Below are positions 28,101-34,038 of a DNA stretch of 34,093 nucleotides, one piece after another. The position numbers and the translations under genes were made by a program. Positions within the stretch are counted from its first letter, which is position 1, and the number at the start of each line of letters is the position of its first letter. Source of the stretch: Spirosoma profusum (GTDB lineage: Bacteria; Bacteroidota; Bacteroidia; Cytophagales; Spirosomataceae); contig NZ_JACWZY010000052.1 in NCBI RefSeq assembly GCF_014699005.1, forward strand, positions 1-34,093. Direction: 5' to 3'. A model generated the notes under the pieces. The model worked only from the letters and a program-made list of their open reading frames with translations. It had not been told where the DNA came from and did not search any database.

Positions 28101-31100
28101 ACATTGACCACAGCCGTACCGCCCGTACCAGATGAAACCGTGCCAGAATCTGTGTTGGCAGTTACGCTCGGTGTAATGGTGATGGCTACATTGGCAGTAG
28201 CACAGGTGGGCGTTGTTAGTCGATCGCAAATCTGATAAACGACTGTGTAATTGCCCGGGTTGGTGCCCACTGCTACGTTAATACTACCGGTGCTCGTGTT
28301 AAGGGTAATACCTGCTGGATACACACCTACCGTTGCCAACGTAGCATTACCGGGGCCGCTCAACGTAGCGGGCACTCCATTCACTACGTCGTTAGTCGCT
28401 ACGTTGGCGACCGCGATACCGCCAGTTCCGGCAGAAACAGTACCCGCGTCAGGATTAGCGACCACGCTGGGTGTGACTGTAATCGTAACGGTTGTAGTCG
28501 CACAAGTAGGCGTACTGAGTCGGTCGCAAATCTGGTAGACGACCGTATAGGTGCCCGGTGCTGTTCCTTGGGCTACGCTTATACTACCCGTCGTGGTATT
28601 GAGGGTAATGCCGGTCGGATAGGTACCCACAACAGCTAACGTAGCGTTTCCAGCTCCTAACGTAGCGGCTACACCATTCACAAAATCATTGGTTGCTACG
28701 TTGGCTACAGCGACGCCACCTGCGCCCGCGCTCACGGTGCCTGCATCTGCTACAGGTGCTACGTTGGCCGTCACCGTTACGTTGGCGATACCCGTTGTGC
28801 AGGTAACAGTTCCCAGCGTGCTGCACAAAGAATAGACCAGCGAGTATGTCCCCGGTGCGGTGCCTTGTGCCACACTCACACTGCCGGTGCTGGTGTTCAG
28901 AAAAAGGCTTGCGGAACTGGTGCTGGCCAGGCTCAGACTGGAGTTCGCACTGGTGGCGGGTAATCCGTTGACCAGATCGTTGGCGCGTACGTTGGTGATG
29001 GCAGTTCCACCCGTACCGGCACTCACGGTTCCCGCATCGACAGTAGCGGTGATACTGGGAGTGATGGTAATGGCCACAGTTGTGGTGGCACAGACAGGCG
29101 TAGTGAGTTGGTCACAGAGCTGGTAAACCAGCGTGTAGTTACCCGGCGTGGTGCCCACTGCTACACTAATGCTACCAGTACCTGAAATGAGGGTAACACC
29201 AGGTGGGTACGTACCGACCTGAGACACCGTAGCGTTGCCACTGGCTCCTAACGTAGCGGGTAACGTATTGACAATATCATTGGCTGCTACGTTGGCGACG
29301 GCAGTACCTCCCGTACCGGCACTCACGGTTCCCGCATCAGGTCTGGCCGTTACGCTGGAACTGACTAATGGAGAGATCGTAGCCGCATTATTCGTTACGC
29401 TTACTTCGGCCGTGGTCGTGGTTACGAGCGCACTGAAGCTCAATGTCGTTCCAGCCGTAGCAACCCCTGGTGTTATAGGTACTGTTATTGTTGTACTGGC
29501 ACCGTTTGAGAGTATAGCTGAGCTGGAGCACGCTACGTTCGGCCCCGACGTGGTGCAGGCAAAACCACCACTTGTGAATGATGCGGGCGTAGCGACATTC
29601 GCCGGAACAATCAGTGTTGCCGTGATGGGACCGCTGGTGGCAGCCGAACCGATGTTACTGATGGTAATTGGCAAATTGCTGGTTTGGGCTACCAGTAACG
29701 AGGGAGTTGGTTGAGATAAAGAGAGTGACAGATCGGCCAGGCCAATCACGGCAACTGTTGACGAGCACGTACCGGATGCCTGTACCGAGGTAATCGTCAG
29801 TGAGCGTGTTCCGGTCGATCCTGAGCCGTTGTATATTATAGGAATCGACAGCGCCGTCTGGCTGGCGACGATCGTTGTGGTGACGGATGTTGGCGATGCG
29901 CTAAAACCAGGGCCGGTTACTGAAACGACGACCTGACCATCACGGTTGGTCGTGATCGGAATCGTTAAAATACCCGTTGAGGAATTATTGATTACGAACG
30001 TACCGGTTGCGGTTCCGTTACCGCAGGCCCCATAGGTGAAAGCGCCTTCTTTTACTCGCCATAAGACCTGCGTACCGTTGGCGTTTGTCGGGTAAGCGGT
30101 CAGTGGATTGGTTATACCAGCGCTAACCGGTCCAAATGCGTTCGGATTCGTGTCGATACTGCTAATCAGACCATCATCATCGTTATCGTTACCTGAGAGG
30201 GTTAGATTCGCTTCGTTTGTATCGGTTTTCGTGTCGTTATCACTATCCGTATCCAGGTAATCGGGGGTATCCGTTCCATCCGTGTTAACAGGAATGAGCC
30301 CCCCGGTAGACGAGTAAGCCGTAGGCAACCCCAACGCTGTTACTGTTGTGTTTGATGGACTATAGCCAATTGTTGACTGGGCTTCGATGTTATCTGGAAT
30401 TCCATCGCCATCTGAATCCAGATCGAGTGCGTTGGCAATCCCGTCGTTATCGGCATCGGCCAGTAAACCTTCAGTATCGTCAACGATACCATCGTTATCG
30501 TCATCAATATCATTCGCATCAGCAACGCCGTCCTTATCGGTGTCAAGCACGGGCACACAGGTTGTGTTTGCGCCAAATACAACTGTACCATTCCCATCAA
30601 ATGTGAAGTAAGAAAGCGCGTCGGTGCCAATATTATTATAGGTGATATCGAAATAGGGAAGTCCAACAAAGTTTAACGAAACGGCATATGTAGGGTTGTT
30701 ATCGTTGTTTCCATTATCGGCCGTACCCTGAAAACGAAAACTAGTCGTCTGATCAATGACGGCTATTGACGTTGTGGCTGGTGAATTCAGTTTATAAGAA
30801 TAAAGGGTCGCCTTATCCAGATCAATACTTTCGGTTCGGGTGACGGTTCCAATTATGTTGGTTGCCCGATCAAGGTCGGCTACGGTAAATGATCCCTGAA
30901 AAGGAACGGGCGTTGTTGTACCGGTTCTTACAACCGTCCAGCGAACACCGGCACTGACATTAGCTGCTATAATCTGGACCTGAGCCGCGCCACCAGTCGA
31001 GGCAAAATTGATGACATTGGACGTTGAATTGGTTGAACTGTTAATGCTGGTAACATCGGCAATAATATCAACGACCTGTCCACCTATCGTAGCTACATTA

Positions 31101-32038
31101 CTGTATCGAGCCACCTTACTCGTTCCAGTGCCTGATTGTGATGGCGTACCAAATGTGAAGGACGTAAATCCGCTTTGACCCGGAACCGGACAGGGTGCTA
31201 CCCGGATGCCTACTGTAGCCGACGTAACGGTTGTACAGAGGTTCGCATCAGTTACGGTTACGGAATACGTACCCGTTGTTACGTTACTTATGTTTTGTGT
31301 AGTGGCATTGGTACTCCACCGATACGTATACGGCGACCGCCCACCCGATACGATAAGATTTACCGCACCATCAGCCGCTGCTGAACTGCTGGTGTTGGTA
31401 ACCATGGTCATTGCCGTTAATGCGCTGTACTGCACAAAGGGGTAATAAACGGAGGTGCTTGTGGCCGTTCCGGAGCCAGTAATGGCAATCTGAACTTCGT
31501 CGAAACTCAGTGTTGTCGTAATACCCAGTGCGCGCTGTCCTGGTCCCGCAAGTTGGGTCAGGTCTACTAATGGAGACGTATCAGATGATTCTCGAAGGGT
31601 TCCGTTTAAATACGTACGTATCGTTACCGCAGCCAACAGGTTGAGGGTCGTATTATTGGCAATTACAAAACCAGCAATGGCTCCACCTGGAAATGTGTTT
31701 GTTCCACTGGTAGCATTGGCACTTACCGAAATTTGCCCGCCACTCCCCGAAATATTTGACGAAGTAATGGTGGCAAAGTTGGACGTAATGCCATCTGCTA
31801 CGTTCGCGGCATCGGCTACACTACCAACCCCAATAATGTTTGAAACACCACCATACCCGTTTGTACGAGCGGGTACTACTCCAGCAGTAGAATAGTTGGT
31901 CGTAATTAGATTTCGGTAATTACAGGGAATCGTCTGCGCCTTAACCGCTAACGGGCAGATAACAACTATCAACAGGGTGAACAAAATACTCACCCATGTC
32001 AACCGCATCATATAGTTGGGGTAAACTGTCCACTTCAT
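21293..32038 (-). CDS. Giant secreted repeat adhesin (3581 aa)
   Basis: An uninterrupted 10.7-kb gene. The signal peptide ends at CPLAVKAQ; internal ATGs at codons 10-11 (MMRLTWVSILF) are alternative starts. An N-terminal region with one SprB-type segment (YSVTVTDANLCTT) leads to thrombospondin type-3 Ca-binding repeats (DKDGVADANDIDDDNDGIVD) and a CARDB-like domain. Nine DAGTVSAGTGG repeats of about 98 aa follow, then a 634-aa block of SprB/PKD-like domains (VVTDANGCTA). Six more 98-aa repeats, three cadherin-like domains and the dockerin-like C-terminal module (VRLLPQVFLQG onward) complete it. SprB of Flavobacterium is the best-known comparable giant gliding adhesin, but no CHU_C sorting domain is seen here. 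It is the first gene of the operon, facing a LytTR regulator. Confidence 0.92.
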   Translation of the reverse strand: MKWTVYPNYMMRLTWVSILFTLLIVVICPLAVKAQTIPCNYRNLITTNYSTAGVVPARTNGYGGVSNIIGVGSVADAANVADGITSNFATITSSNISGSGGQISVSANATSGTNTFPGGAIAGFVIANNTTLNLLAAVTIRTYLNGTLRESSDTSPLVDLTQLAGPGQRALGITTTLSFDEVQIAITGSGTATSTSVYYPFVQYSALTAMTMVTNTSSSAAADGAVNLIVSGGRSPYTYRWSTNATTQNISNVTTGTYSVTVTDANLCTTVTSATVGIRVAPCPVPGQSGFTSFTFGTPSQSGTGTSKVARYSNVATIGGQVVDIIADVTSINSSTNSTSNVINFASTGGAAQVQIIAANVSAGVRWTVVRTGTTTPVPFQGSFTVADLDRATNIIGTVTRTESIDLDKATLYSYKLNSPATTSIAVIDQTTSFRFQGTADNGNNDNNPTYAVSLNFVGLPYFDITYNNIGTDALSYFTFDGNGTVVFGANTTCVPVLDTDKDGVADANDIDDDNDGIVDDTEGLLADADNDGIANALDLDSDGDGIPDNIEAQSTIGYSPSNTTVTALGLPTAYSSTGGLIPVNTDGTDTPDYLDTDSDNDTKTDTNEANLTLSGNDNDDDGLISSIDTNPNAFGPVSAGITNPLTAYPTNANGTQVLWRVKEGAFTYGACGNGTATGTFVINNSSTGILTIPITTNRDGQVVVSVTGPGFSASPTSVTTTIVASQTALSIPIIYNGSGSTGTRSLTITSVQASGTCSSTVAVIGLADLSLSLSQPTPSLLVAQTSNLPITISNIGSAATSGPITATLIVPANVATPASFTSGGFACTTSGPNVACSSSAILSNGASTTITVPITPGVATAGTTLSFSALVTTTTAEVSVTNNAATISPLVSSSVTARPDAGTVSAGTGGTAVANVAANDIVNTLPATLGASGNATVSQVGTYPPGVTLISGTGSISVAVGTTPGNYTLVYQLCDQLTTPVCATTTVAITITPSITATVDAGTVSAGTGGTAITNVRANDLVNGLPATSANSSLSLASTSSASLFLNTSTGSVSVAQGTAPGTYSLVYSLCSTLGTVTCTTGIANVTVTANVAPVADAGTVSAGAGGVAVANVATNDFVNGVAATLGAGNATLAVVGTYPTGITLNTTTGSISVAQGTAPGTYTVVYQICDRLSTPTCATTTVTITVTPSVVANPDAGTVSAGTGGIAVANVATNDVVNGVPATLSGPGNATLATVGVYPAGITLNTSTGSINVAVGTNPGNYTVVYQICDRLTTPTCATANVAITITPSVTANTDSGTVSSGTGGTAVVNVRANDVVNGQPSSTTNSSLSLVSTSSASLVFNITTGSVSVAQGTPPGSYSLVYSLCSTLGTTTCTTGVANVTVTASVVANPDAGTISAGTGGAVVANVAANDVVNGVPATVGSGGNATLTTVGSYPSGITLNASTGSINVAVGTTPGNYTVVYQICDQLTPVTCATATVAITITPSITATNDAGTVSSGTGGTAITNVRANDLVNGLPATSANSSLSLVSTSSASLVFNTTTGSVSVAQGTTPGSYSLVYSLCSTLGTVICTTGIANVTVTPSVVANPDAGTVSSGTGGTAVANVAANDFVNGLPATLGSGGNATLSLSGTYATGITLNTTTGAVSVALSTTPGTYTIAYQICDKLTSTCSTTTVSVTIVPSVVPTPDSGTICTGIVVNNVAANDLVNGQSAVLGTNAVLTSVGTYPTGITLNTTTGAINVATGTAAGSHTLVYQLCSTIGTPACTTSTATVTVNASVTATLSSASICNGTSVTLTATGGASYRFGPGNSNTSGILIVAPTVVGVNPYSVTVTSGLGCSAVATGTVTVNALPQPTISGSTSLCAGQPISLTASPTTGLSYAWSGPGGNLGSSNPLIIPNSTTANSGTYQVRVTDANGCTAVTSQNVTVKPTPLAQILNTSIVCSNNMPSVAIATQVTGGSPPVGYAWYRSGAAGVISTSPNPTFSTADTYSLVVTDASGCLSNTATVMVMTPNPLAVNTQTANARCFGGQGTITVTTNGGTTPYTISYYNTSGLISSTQTTGASTLTAVAGSYSVVVTDANGCSLTQTATITQPPLLAVSLTGSGSVCAGQATGTITSSTTGGTPSYAYSWSAAAGPLVQTTPNLTGLSGGSYSVVVTDANGCTATSNVTLPTNPLPSAPTVSVTQPTCITLTGTIQVLTPASGVQYSFNNGISYQASASQAGLQPDVYQLRVKNSATGCESPVTSVTINPVPSPPIVSITGSTTYCTGQPINLTANPVSNVSYAWSGPDGNLGTANPVVVPNPTPAQSGTYRVLVTDTNGCTATASTNVTVYPLPIATLAVNSPTICYGQPISLTAGGGTNYAFSTNVSGITGNVASFTAGLGTAQYSVTATSAQGCVSLPTTVTVTVSSCVSPVPDSGTVSAGTGGVAVLNVAANDLVNLNPAVLGTGGNATIAAVGTYPNGITLNTTTGSISVAVGATPGSYTLGYQICDLLTPVTCATTTVAITVTPTAVANTDAGTASAGTGGVAVADVRANDVVNGQPASTTNSSLSVVSSGSAGIALNTTTGSVSVAQGTTPGTYSLVYSLCSTLGTTTCTTGVVNVTVTASIVANPDAGTISAGTGGTAVANVAANDVVNGVPATIGGNATLATVGTYPAGITLNTTTGSVSIAQGTTPGSYTIAYQLCDQLTTPTCATTSVTITVTASVIASPDAGTASAGSGGTAVANVADNDVVNGIPATLGASGNAVLSTVGIYPTGITLDTETGSVSVAQGTVPETYTVVYQICDKLGGPTCSTTTVTITVTQSVTANPDTGTVSTGSGGTAVANVAVNDVVNGLPATLGVGGNATLATVGTYPAGITLDITTGSVSVAVGTAPGNYTVAYQICDLLTTPTCATTTVTITVTSSVTANPDSGTVGSGSGGAAIINVAANDVVNGLPATLGAGGNATLTQVGTYPTGITLNPTTGSIDVAVGTAQGSYTVTYQICDQLGTPTCATATATITVTALSPITLSDVATTQPNVAVAGNVLTNDRDPQGLPLTATLLGSPMSGTVTLNPDGSYTFIPSADFIGVASFCYSASNSAGLSSSACVSINVEADPDGGNAKPIATNDNIRAFQNRAVTVFVLANDTDPNSATSLNGQLTNPTLIAQPAQGNAVVNGDGSITYTPPVTFTGVTSFAYRICDRATPALCATATVTVNVLATPPTGTTLAPVSVDDFVLTQVNAPTIRTVSGNDFDPQGLALTYTTGQPGSGTVVMSPAGSYTYTPAAGFTGPNSFTYQVCNTAGLCDIATVSVLVQPLPPTVRLLPQVFLQGALFGVTSGTLMRDDLRNLGLLPTNHPYTTLNPITPVGGLTSGVTSVTGNNAIVDWVFVELRSEDDPRVTLDSRAALLQRDGDIVEVDGVSSLSFVQTMLGNYYVVVRHRNHLGVMSQSALPLSSTAVTVDFRNINTPTFTSSGTTSYTQTTREQAQVLVQQGVAMWAGNALSDNAANQPHNLVIYQGPNNDVNQVYQQVIGAPENTLRRPFYRLKGYYLGDVNMDGQVIFQGTNNDIEYIYQNIVKNHPGNVIRVPFFVIREQVP
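23006..24799 (-). repeat. Second tandem block of six 98-aa repeats
   Basis: Six units, each starting like ANPDSGTVSAGTGG and ending with YQICDQLTTPTCATTTVTIT. Five are the common type with GNATLATVGTYPxGITLNTT; one (the second) is the variant type with SSLSVVSSGSA and YSLCSTLGTTTC. 1794 bp is close to six times 299 bp. Confidence 0.85.
24800..26701 (-). repeat. Block of about eight SprB/PKD-like Ig domains between the two repeat blocks
   Basis: It encodes 634 residues as domains of about 80 aa. Typical parts are CAGQPISLTASP, SYAWSGPGGNLG, GTYQVRVTDANGCTA and SYSVVVTDANGCS, typical of SprB repeats and PKD-like domains in gliding-motility adhesins. The first and seventh-eighth units (STSLCAGQP.. 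and STTYCTGQP..) are close copies of each other. Confidence 0.8.
26702..29353 (-). repeat. First tandem block of nine 98-aa repeats
   Basis: Nine units of about 98 residues. Common (A) and variant (B, with SSLSLVSTSSASLVFNTTTG and YSLCSTLGT) types alternate as A-B-A-A-B-A-B-A-A'. The ninth is shortened near its start (DSGTICTGIVVNNVAAND). Each unit has a pair of Cys near the end (C..C in ICDQLTTPTCA), so an intradomain disulfide is possible. Confidence 0.85.
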
Positions 32039-32052
32039 AAAATAACGTGAGT

Positions 32053-32080
32053 ATTATAATATGACTTAAACAGCTACAAA
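32053..32080 (-). promoter_or_regulatory. Possible promoter of the adhesin operon
   Basis: On the minus strand TTTG (32077-32080) lies 18 bp before TATAAT (32053-32058). TTTG fits the -33 element of Bacteroidota housekeeping promoters; the -7 element (TAnnTTTG) is not matched well. The -10 is only 14 bp from the ATG at 32038, which would leave almost no leader unless translation starts at an internal ATG (codons 10-11). Confidence 0.3.
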
Positions 32081-32221
32081 TAGATGAGACTATTTAAGCC
32101 TATTTAAAAGCTTACTAGTATAATATCAGAGCGATCAGTTAAATATTCAATTTATTAGGGAGGAGCAAAAATAAATAAAATGTTTATTGATCATATTTTA
32201 TGTTAACAAAAGTTATACTAA

Positions 32222-32392
32222 TTGAATCGTTTAGGTGAGCAACGTCAAAAAAAGGTGACGAAAGGAAAGTCGGTAGAGAAGTGGATACGTTCTTTTGAGC
32301 GCTGGCCAAGGATGGTACCTCTTGTCAATTTTAGTGCCAAATGGCAACCTGGAAGGCCCACCAACCAGCTTAGAAAATTATCGGCTGAATAA
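32222..32392 (+). CDS. Possible small basic protein (56 aa, TTG start)
   Basis: This frame sits in the gap between the adhesin operon and the LytTR gene. It is preceded directly by an in-frame stop and starts at TTG. The product reads NRLGEQRQKKVTKGKSVEKW then IRSFERWPRMVPLVNF and ends RPTNQLRKLSAE. It is basic, with three Trp, and more protein-like than chance translation of the AT-rich spacer around it. I recognise no family. It could be the tail of a lost gene. The remaining spacer (32039-32221 and 32393-32495) is AT-rich with no clear gene. Confidence 0.3.
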   Translation: MNRLGEQRQKKVTKGKSVEKWIRSFERWPRMVPLVNFSAKWQPGRPTNQLRKLSAE

Positions 32393-32495
32393 TGAAACAA
32401 TTACGATAAACAAAATTTTAAGGGTTAGATAGTTGGGCTCTAAACGGTTAGGGTAGAAAACAGTATAAGTTCACTCACTAACGTTGGTTTACCAT

Positions 32496-33197
32496 ATGCA
32501 CGCCTTAATACTTGTTGAGACTGATGAGTGGGGAACCGAACTGGAGTCGATTCTAGAATCGCTGGGCTATGAGCATACAAAGAGCACAAACGCTCTTGAT
32601 ATTGTTGCTATTCTTAAAGCCCAACCGATCGATCTGATCATTTGCGAAACGATAGTGAATGAAAAAGATACGATCACTTTGTTCCAGAATATACCAGAAC
32701 TACAATGCTCAATCATATTTATTACTGATTCGCCCAGTGAAGAAACGTACGATCGAACGACGTACTTTGAGCGAGTCCGCTTTCTGGTCAAACCATTTCA
32801 CCAGTTGACGCTACGTTCTATGGTGGACTCGCTGACCAGCACCACTACAGCGCCTATAGCCATAAGAGGGATTAAAGTACGTAGTTCAACAGGTCAGCGA
32901 CTTTTGGTACCACTGGACAAAATTCTTTGGATTAGTACCGACAAAAACTACTCGATACTTCATGCCCGTCGGAACCGATACGTGTTAAAACAATCGCTAA
33001 CGAAGCTCAGCAAACAACTGGACAGTCGCTTCGTGCAGGTACACAAAGGCTTCTGGGTAAACATCTACAGAATCACACAAGTACATTTAAGTCGTCGTCA
33101 AATATCTATAAATGAGTCAATTATACCTATTGGAAAAACCTATAGAAGTCAATTTGAAGAGCGTTTAATAGACCTCAAAAAGTCAGTTATATTTTAG
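32496..33197 (+). CDS. LytTR-family response regulator with atypical receiver
   Basis: A 233-aa DNA-binding regulator from the ATG at 32496; a TTG frame start at 32484 is unlikely. Residues 1-115 form a receiver domain: MHALILVETDEW with the acidic pocket, FITDSP with the conserved Thr (T77) and FLVKPFH with Lys (K99). The phosphoacceptor position after the third strand (DLIICETIV) is Glu 51 instead of Asp. Residues about 125-228 form the LytTR domain (VPLDKILWISTDKNYSILHA, KLSKQLDSRFVQVHKGFWVN, IPIGKTYRSQFEERL), which binds paired direct repeats. It is divergent from the adhesin operon and has no histidine kinase nearby. Regulation of that operon is an inference from position. Confidence 0.9.
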   Translation: MHALILVETDEWGTELESILESLGYEHTKSTNALDIVAILKAQPIDLIICETIVNEKDTITLFQNIPELQCSIIFITDSPSEETYDRTTYFERVRFLVKPFHQLTLRSMVDSLTSTTTAPIAIRGIKVRSSTGQRLLVPLDKILWISTDKNYSILHARRNRYVLKQSLTKLSKQLDSRFVQVHKGFWVNIYRITQVHLSRRQISINESIIPIGKTYRSQFEERLIDLKKSVIF

Positions 33198-33214
33198 AGA
33201 CGAGGCATGTATTT

Positions 33215-33359
33215 TTATTGAACCATTACAGGTTCAATACGGCGTTTGGTTTTCCAACGTTCATATTTTCCCCGTAATAAATGTACTGCATTCATACCTC
33301 CACGCTTCTGACCAAAAAACTTCAGGAACAAAGTAGATTTATTAGGCTTCTCAGTAGGG
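33215..33359 (-). pseudogene. C-terminal fragment of an unknown gene cut by the IS3 element
   Basis: An open frame runs leftward from the IS3 boundary at 33360 to a TAA at 33215-33217, encoding about 47 residues with no start of its own. It reads HPTEKPNKSTLFLKFFGQKR then GGMNAVHLLRGKYERWKT and ends KRRIEPVMVQ. The basic, protein-like sequence ending exactly where the IS begins suggests a gene whose 5' part lies beyond the element. I do not recognise the family. Its end lies inside a perfect 8-bp stem (ATTGAACC at 33217-33224, GGTTCAAT at 33231-33238, 6-base loop), which may act as a terminator for the LytTR gene. Confidence 0.5.
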
Positions 33360-33566
33360 TGATATGGTCCTAAAAATCCGGACACGATACTTTTTTAACT
33401 TCGTGTACCATGAATCAATCCCAACAACCAAAACGAAAGTATACCGCCGAGTTTAAAGCTGATGTGCTGCGGCTGGTTGCCAATGGTGAACCCATCATGG
33501 CGGTGGCTCGTAAGATGGGTATTAGCGACAGCCTGATTCACGCCTGGTGGAAGGCAGATGATAAAG

Positions 33567-33582
33567 CCGGGCCGCCGGAGCG
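33567..33582 (+). repeat. 16-bp GC-rich insertion, copy B (in IS3 orfA)
   Basis: CCGGGCCGCCGGAGCG, identical to copy A in the IS256 transposase (other strand). It is flanked by G on both sides. It lies between the helix-turn-helix and the zipper of OrfA and shifts the frame by one. Confidence 0.8.
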
Positions 33583-33670
33583 GGGAAAAGTAGACGGATC
33601 AAAGCCTTCAACAAGAAGTCGACAGTTTACGTCGGCAACTACGGCAAACCGAAATGGAGCGCGAGATATT

Positions 33671-33677
33671 AAAAAAA
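33671..33677 (+). other. Programmed -1 frameshift site of IS3 (A7 slippery run)
   Basis: A run of seven A in the orfA codons TTA AAA AAA GCC (ILKKA). Slipping back one base enters the orfB frame (KKSLSHFQPTN then LIQTYRFIQSEE), the classical way IS3 elements make OrfAB. Confidence 0.7.
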
Positions 33678-33876
33678 GCCTTAGCCATTTTCAGCCGACA
33701 AACCTGATTCAGACTTACCGTTTTATTCAGTCGGAAGAAACCAATTTTACCGTTCGGGCACTCTGTAAACTGCTGGATGTCAGCAAAAGTGCTTACTACT
33801 CATATCGTAATGGCTCAACATGTTCCCAGTCTAATAGCAATCTAATCATGACAACCGCAATCGATAAGATCTTCTG

Positions 33877-33892
33877 CCGGGCCGACGGAGCG
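33877..33892 (+). repeat. 16-bp GC-rich insertion, copy C (in IS3 orfB)
   Basis: CCGGGCCGACGGAGCG, differing from copies A and B only at the central base of the dyad (A for C). It is flanked by G on both sides. Excision of 16 bp here joins KIF(C/W) to ENSRRYGSRR. Confidence 0.82.
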
Positions 33893-34022
33893 GGAAAACT
33901 CCCGACGCTATGGCAGCCGTCGCGTGCTGGAAGCCCTGAAAGAACAGCGTGTAAAGGTTGGTCGGCATCGAGTGCGTCGCTTGATGCAAGAGCAGAACTG
34001 GCGAGCTATTCAACCGCGTAGT

Positions 34023-34038
34023 CGCTTCGGCGATCCGA
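34023..34038 (-). repeat. 16-bp GC-rich insertion, copy D (divergent, in IS3 orfB)
   Basis: Top strand CGCTTCGGCGATCCGA, minus strand TCGGATCGCCGAAGCG. It differs from copy A by transitions only. The outer changes are paired so that the inverted repeats stay matched (CCG/CGG becomes TCG/CGA). It is flanked by the same base on both sides. Excision restores RS-FVPKTT. Confidence 0.8.

Larger units (their letters stand above)
33410..33707 (+). pseudogene. IS3-family OrfA, disrupted by 16-bp insertion copy B
   Basis: DNA-binding subunit of an IS3 transposase. The N-terminus has the helix-turn-helix (RKYTAEFKADVLRLVANGEP, VARKMGISDSLIHAWWKADD). At 33567-33582 the 16-bp insertion shifts the frame. 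The native leucine-zipper end, DQSLQQEVDSLRRQLRQTEM then EREILKKALAIFSRQT and a TGA at 33705, is found in the frame expected after removing 16 bp. Even then an in-frame TAG remains at 33591-33593, so this copy has an additional mutation or a more complex junction. Because of the insertion, the annotated N-terminus reads directly into the orfB frame. Confidence 0.85.

Noticed and set aside
23100..29300. Very frequent AACGTAGC / GCTACGTT words suggesting an interspersed DNA motif
   Set aside because: They encode the recurring words N-V-A and A-T-L of the protein repeats, so the coding repeats explain them.
23000..29400. Evenly spaced repeats as a CRISPR-like array
   Set aside because: Unit length is about 295-300 bp, the frame is open throughout and no 20-40-bp repeat with unique spacers exists.
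22362..29714. Series of plus-strand frames of 60-160 codons across the adhesin gene
   Set aside because: They repeat with the 98-aa repeat period and are antisense shadows of the same codons (Thr/Val-rich on both strands).
32480..32488. AACGTTGGT as a LytTR binding half-site
   Set aside because: Only one good copy is visible; LytTR proteins need two spaced repeats, and single 9-mers occur by chance.
33217..33238. Perfect 8-bp hairpin as a strong intrinsic terminator
   Set aside because: There is no T-run after it on either strand and it overlaps the end of a gene remnant; kept only as a possibility inside that entry.
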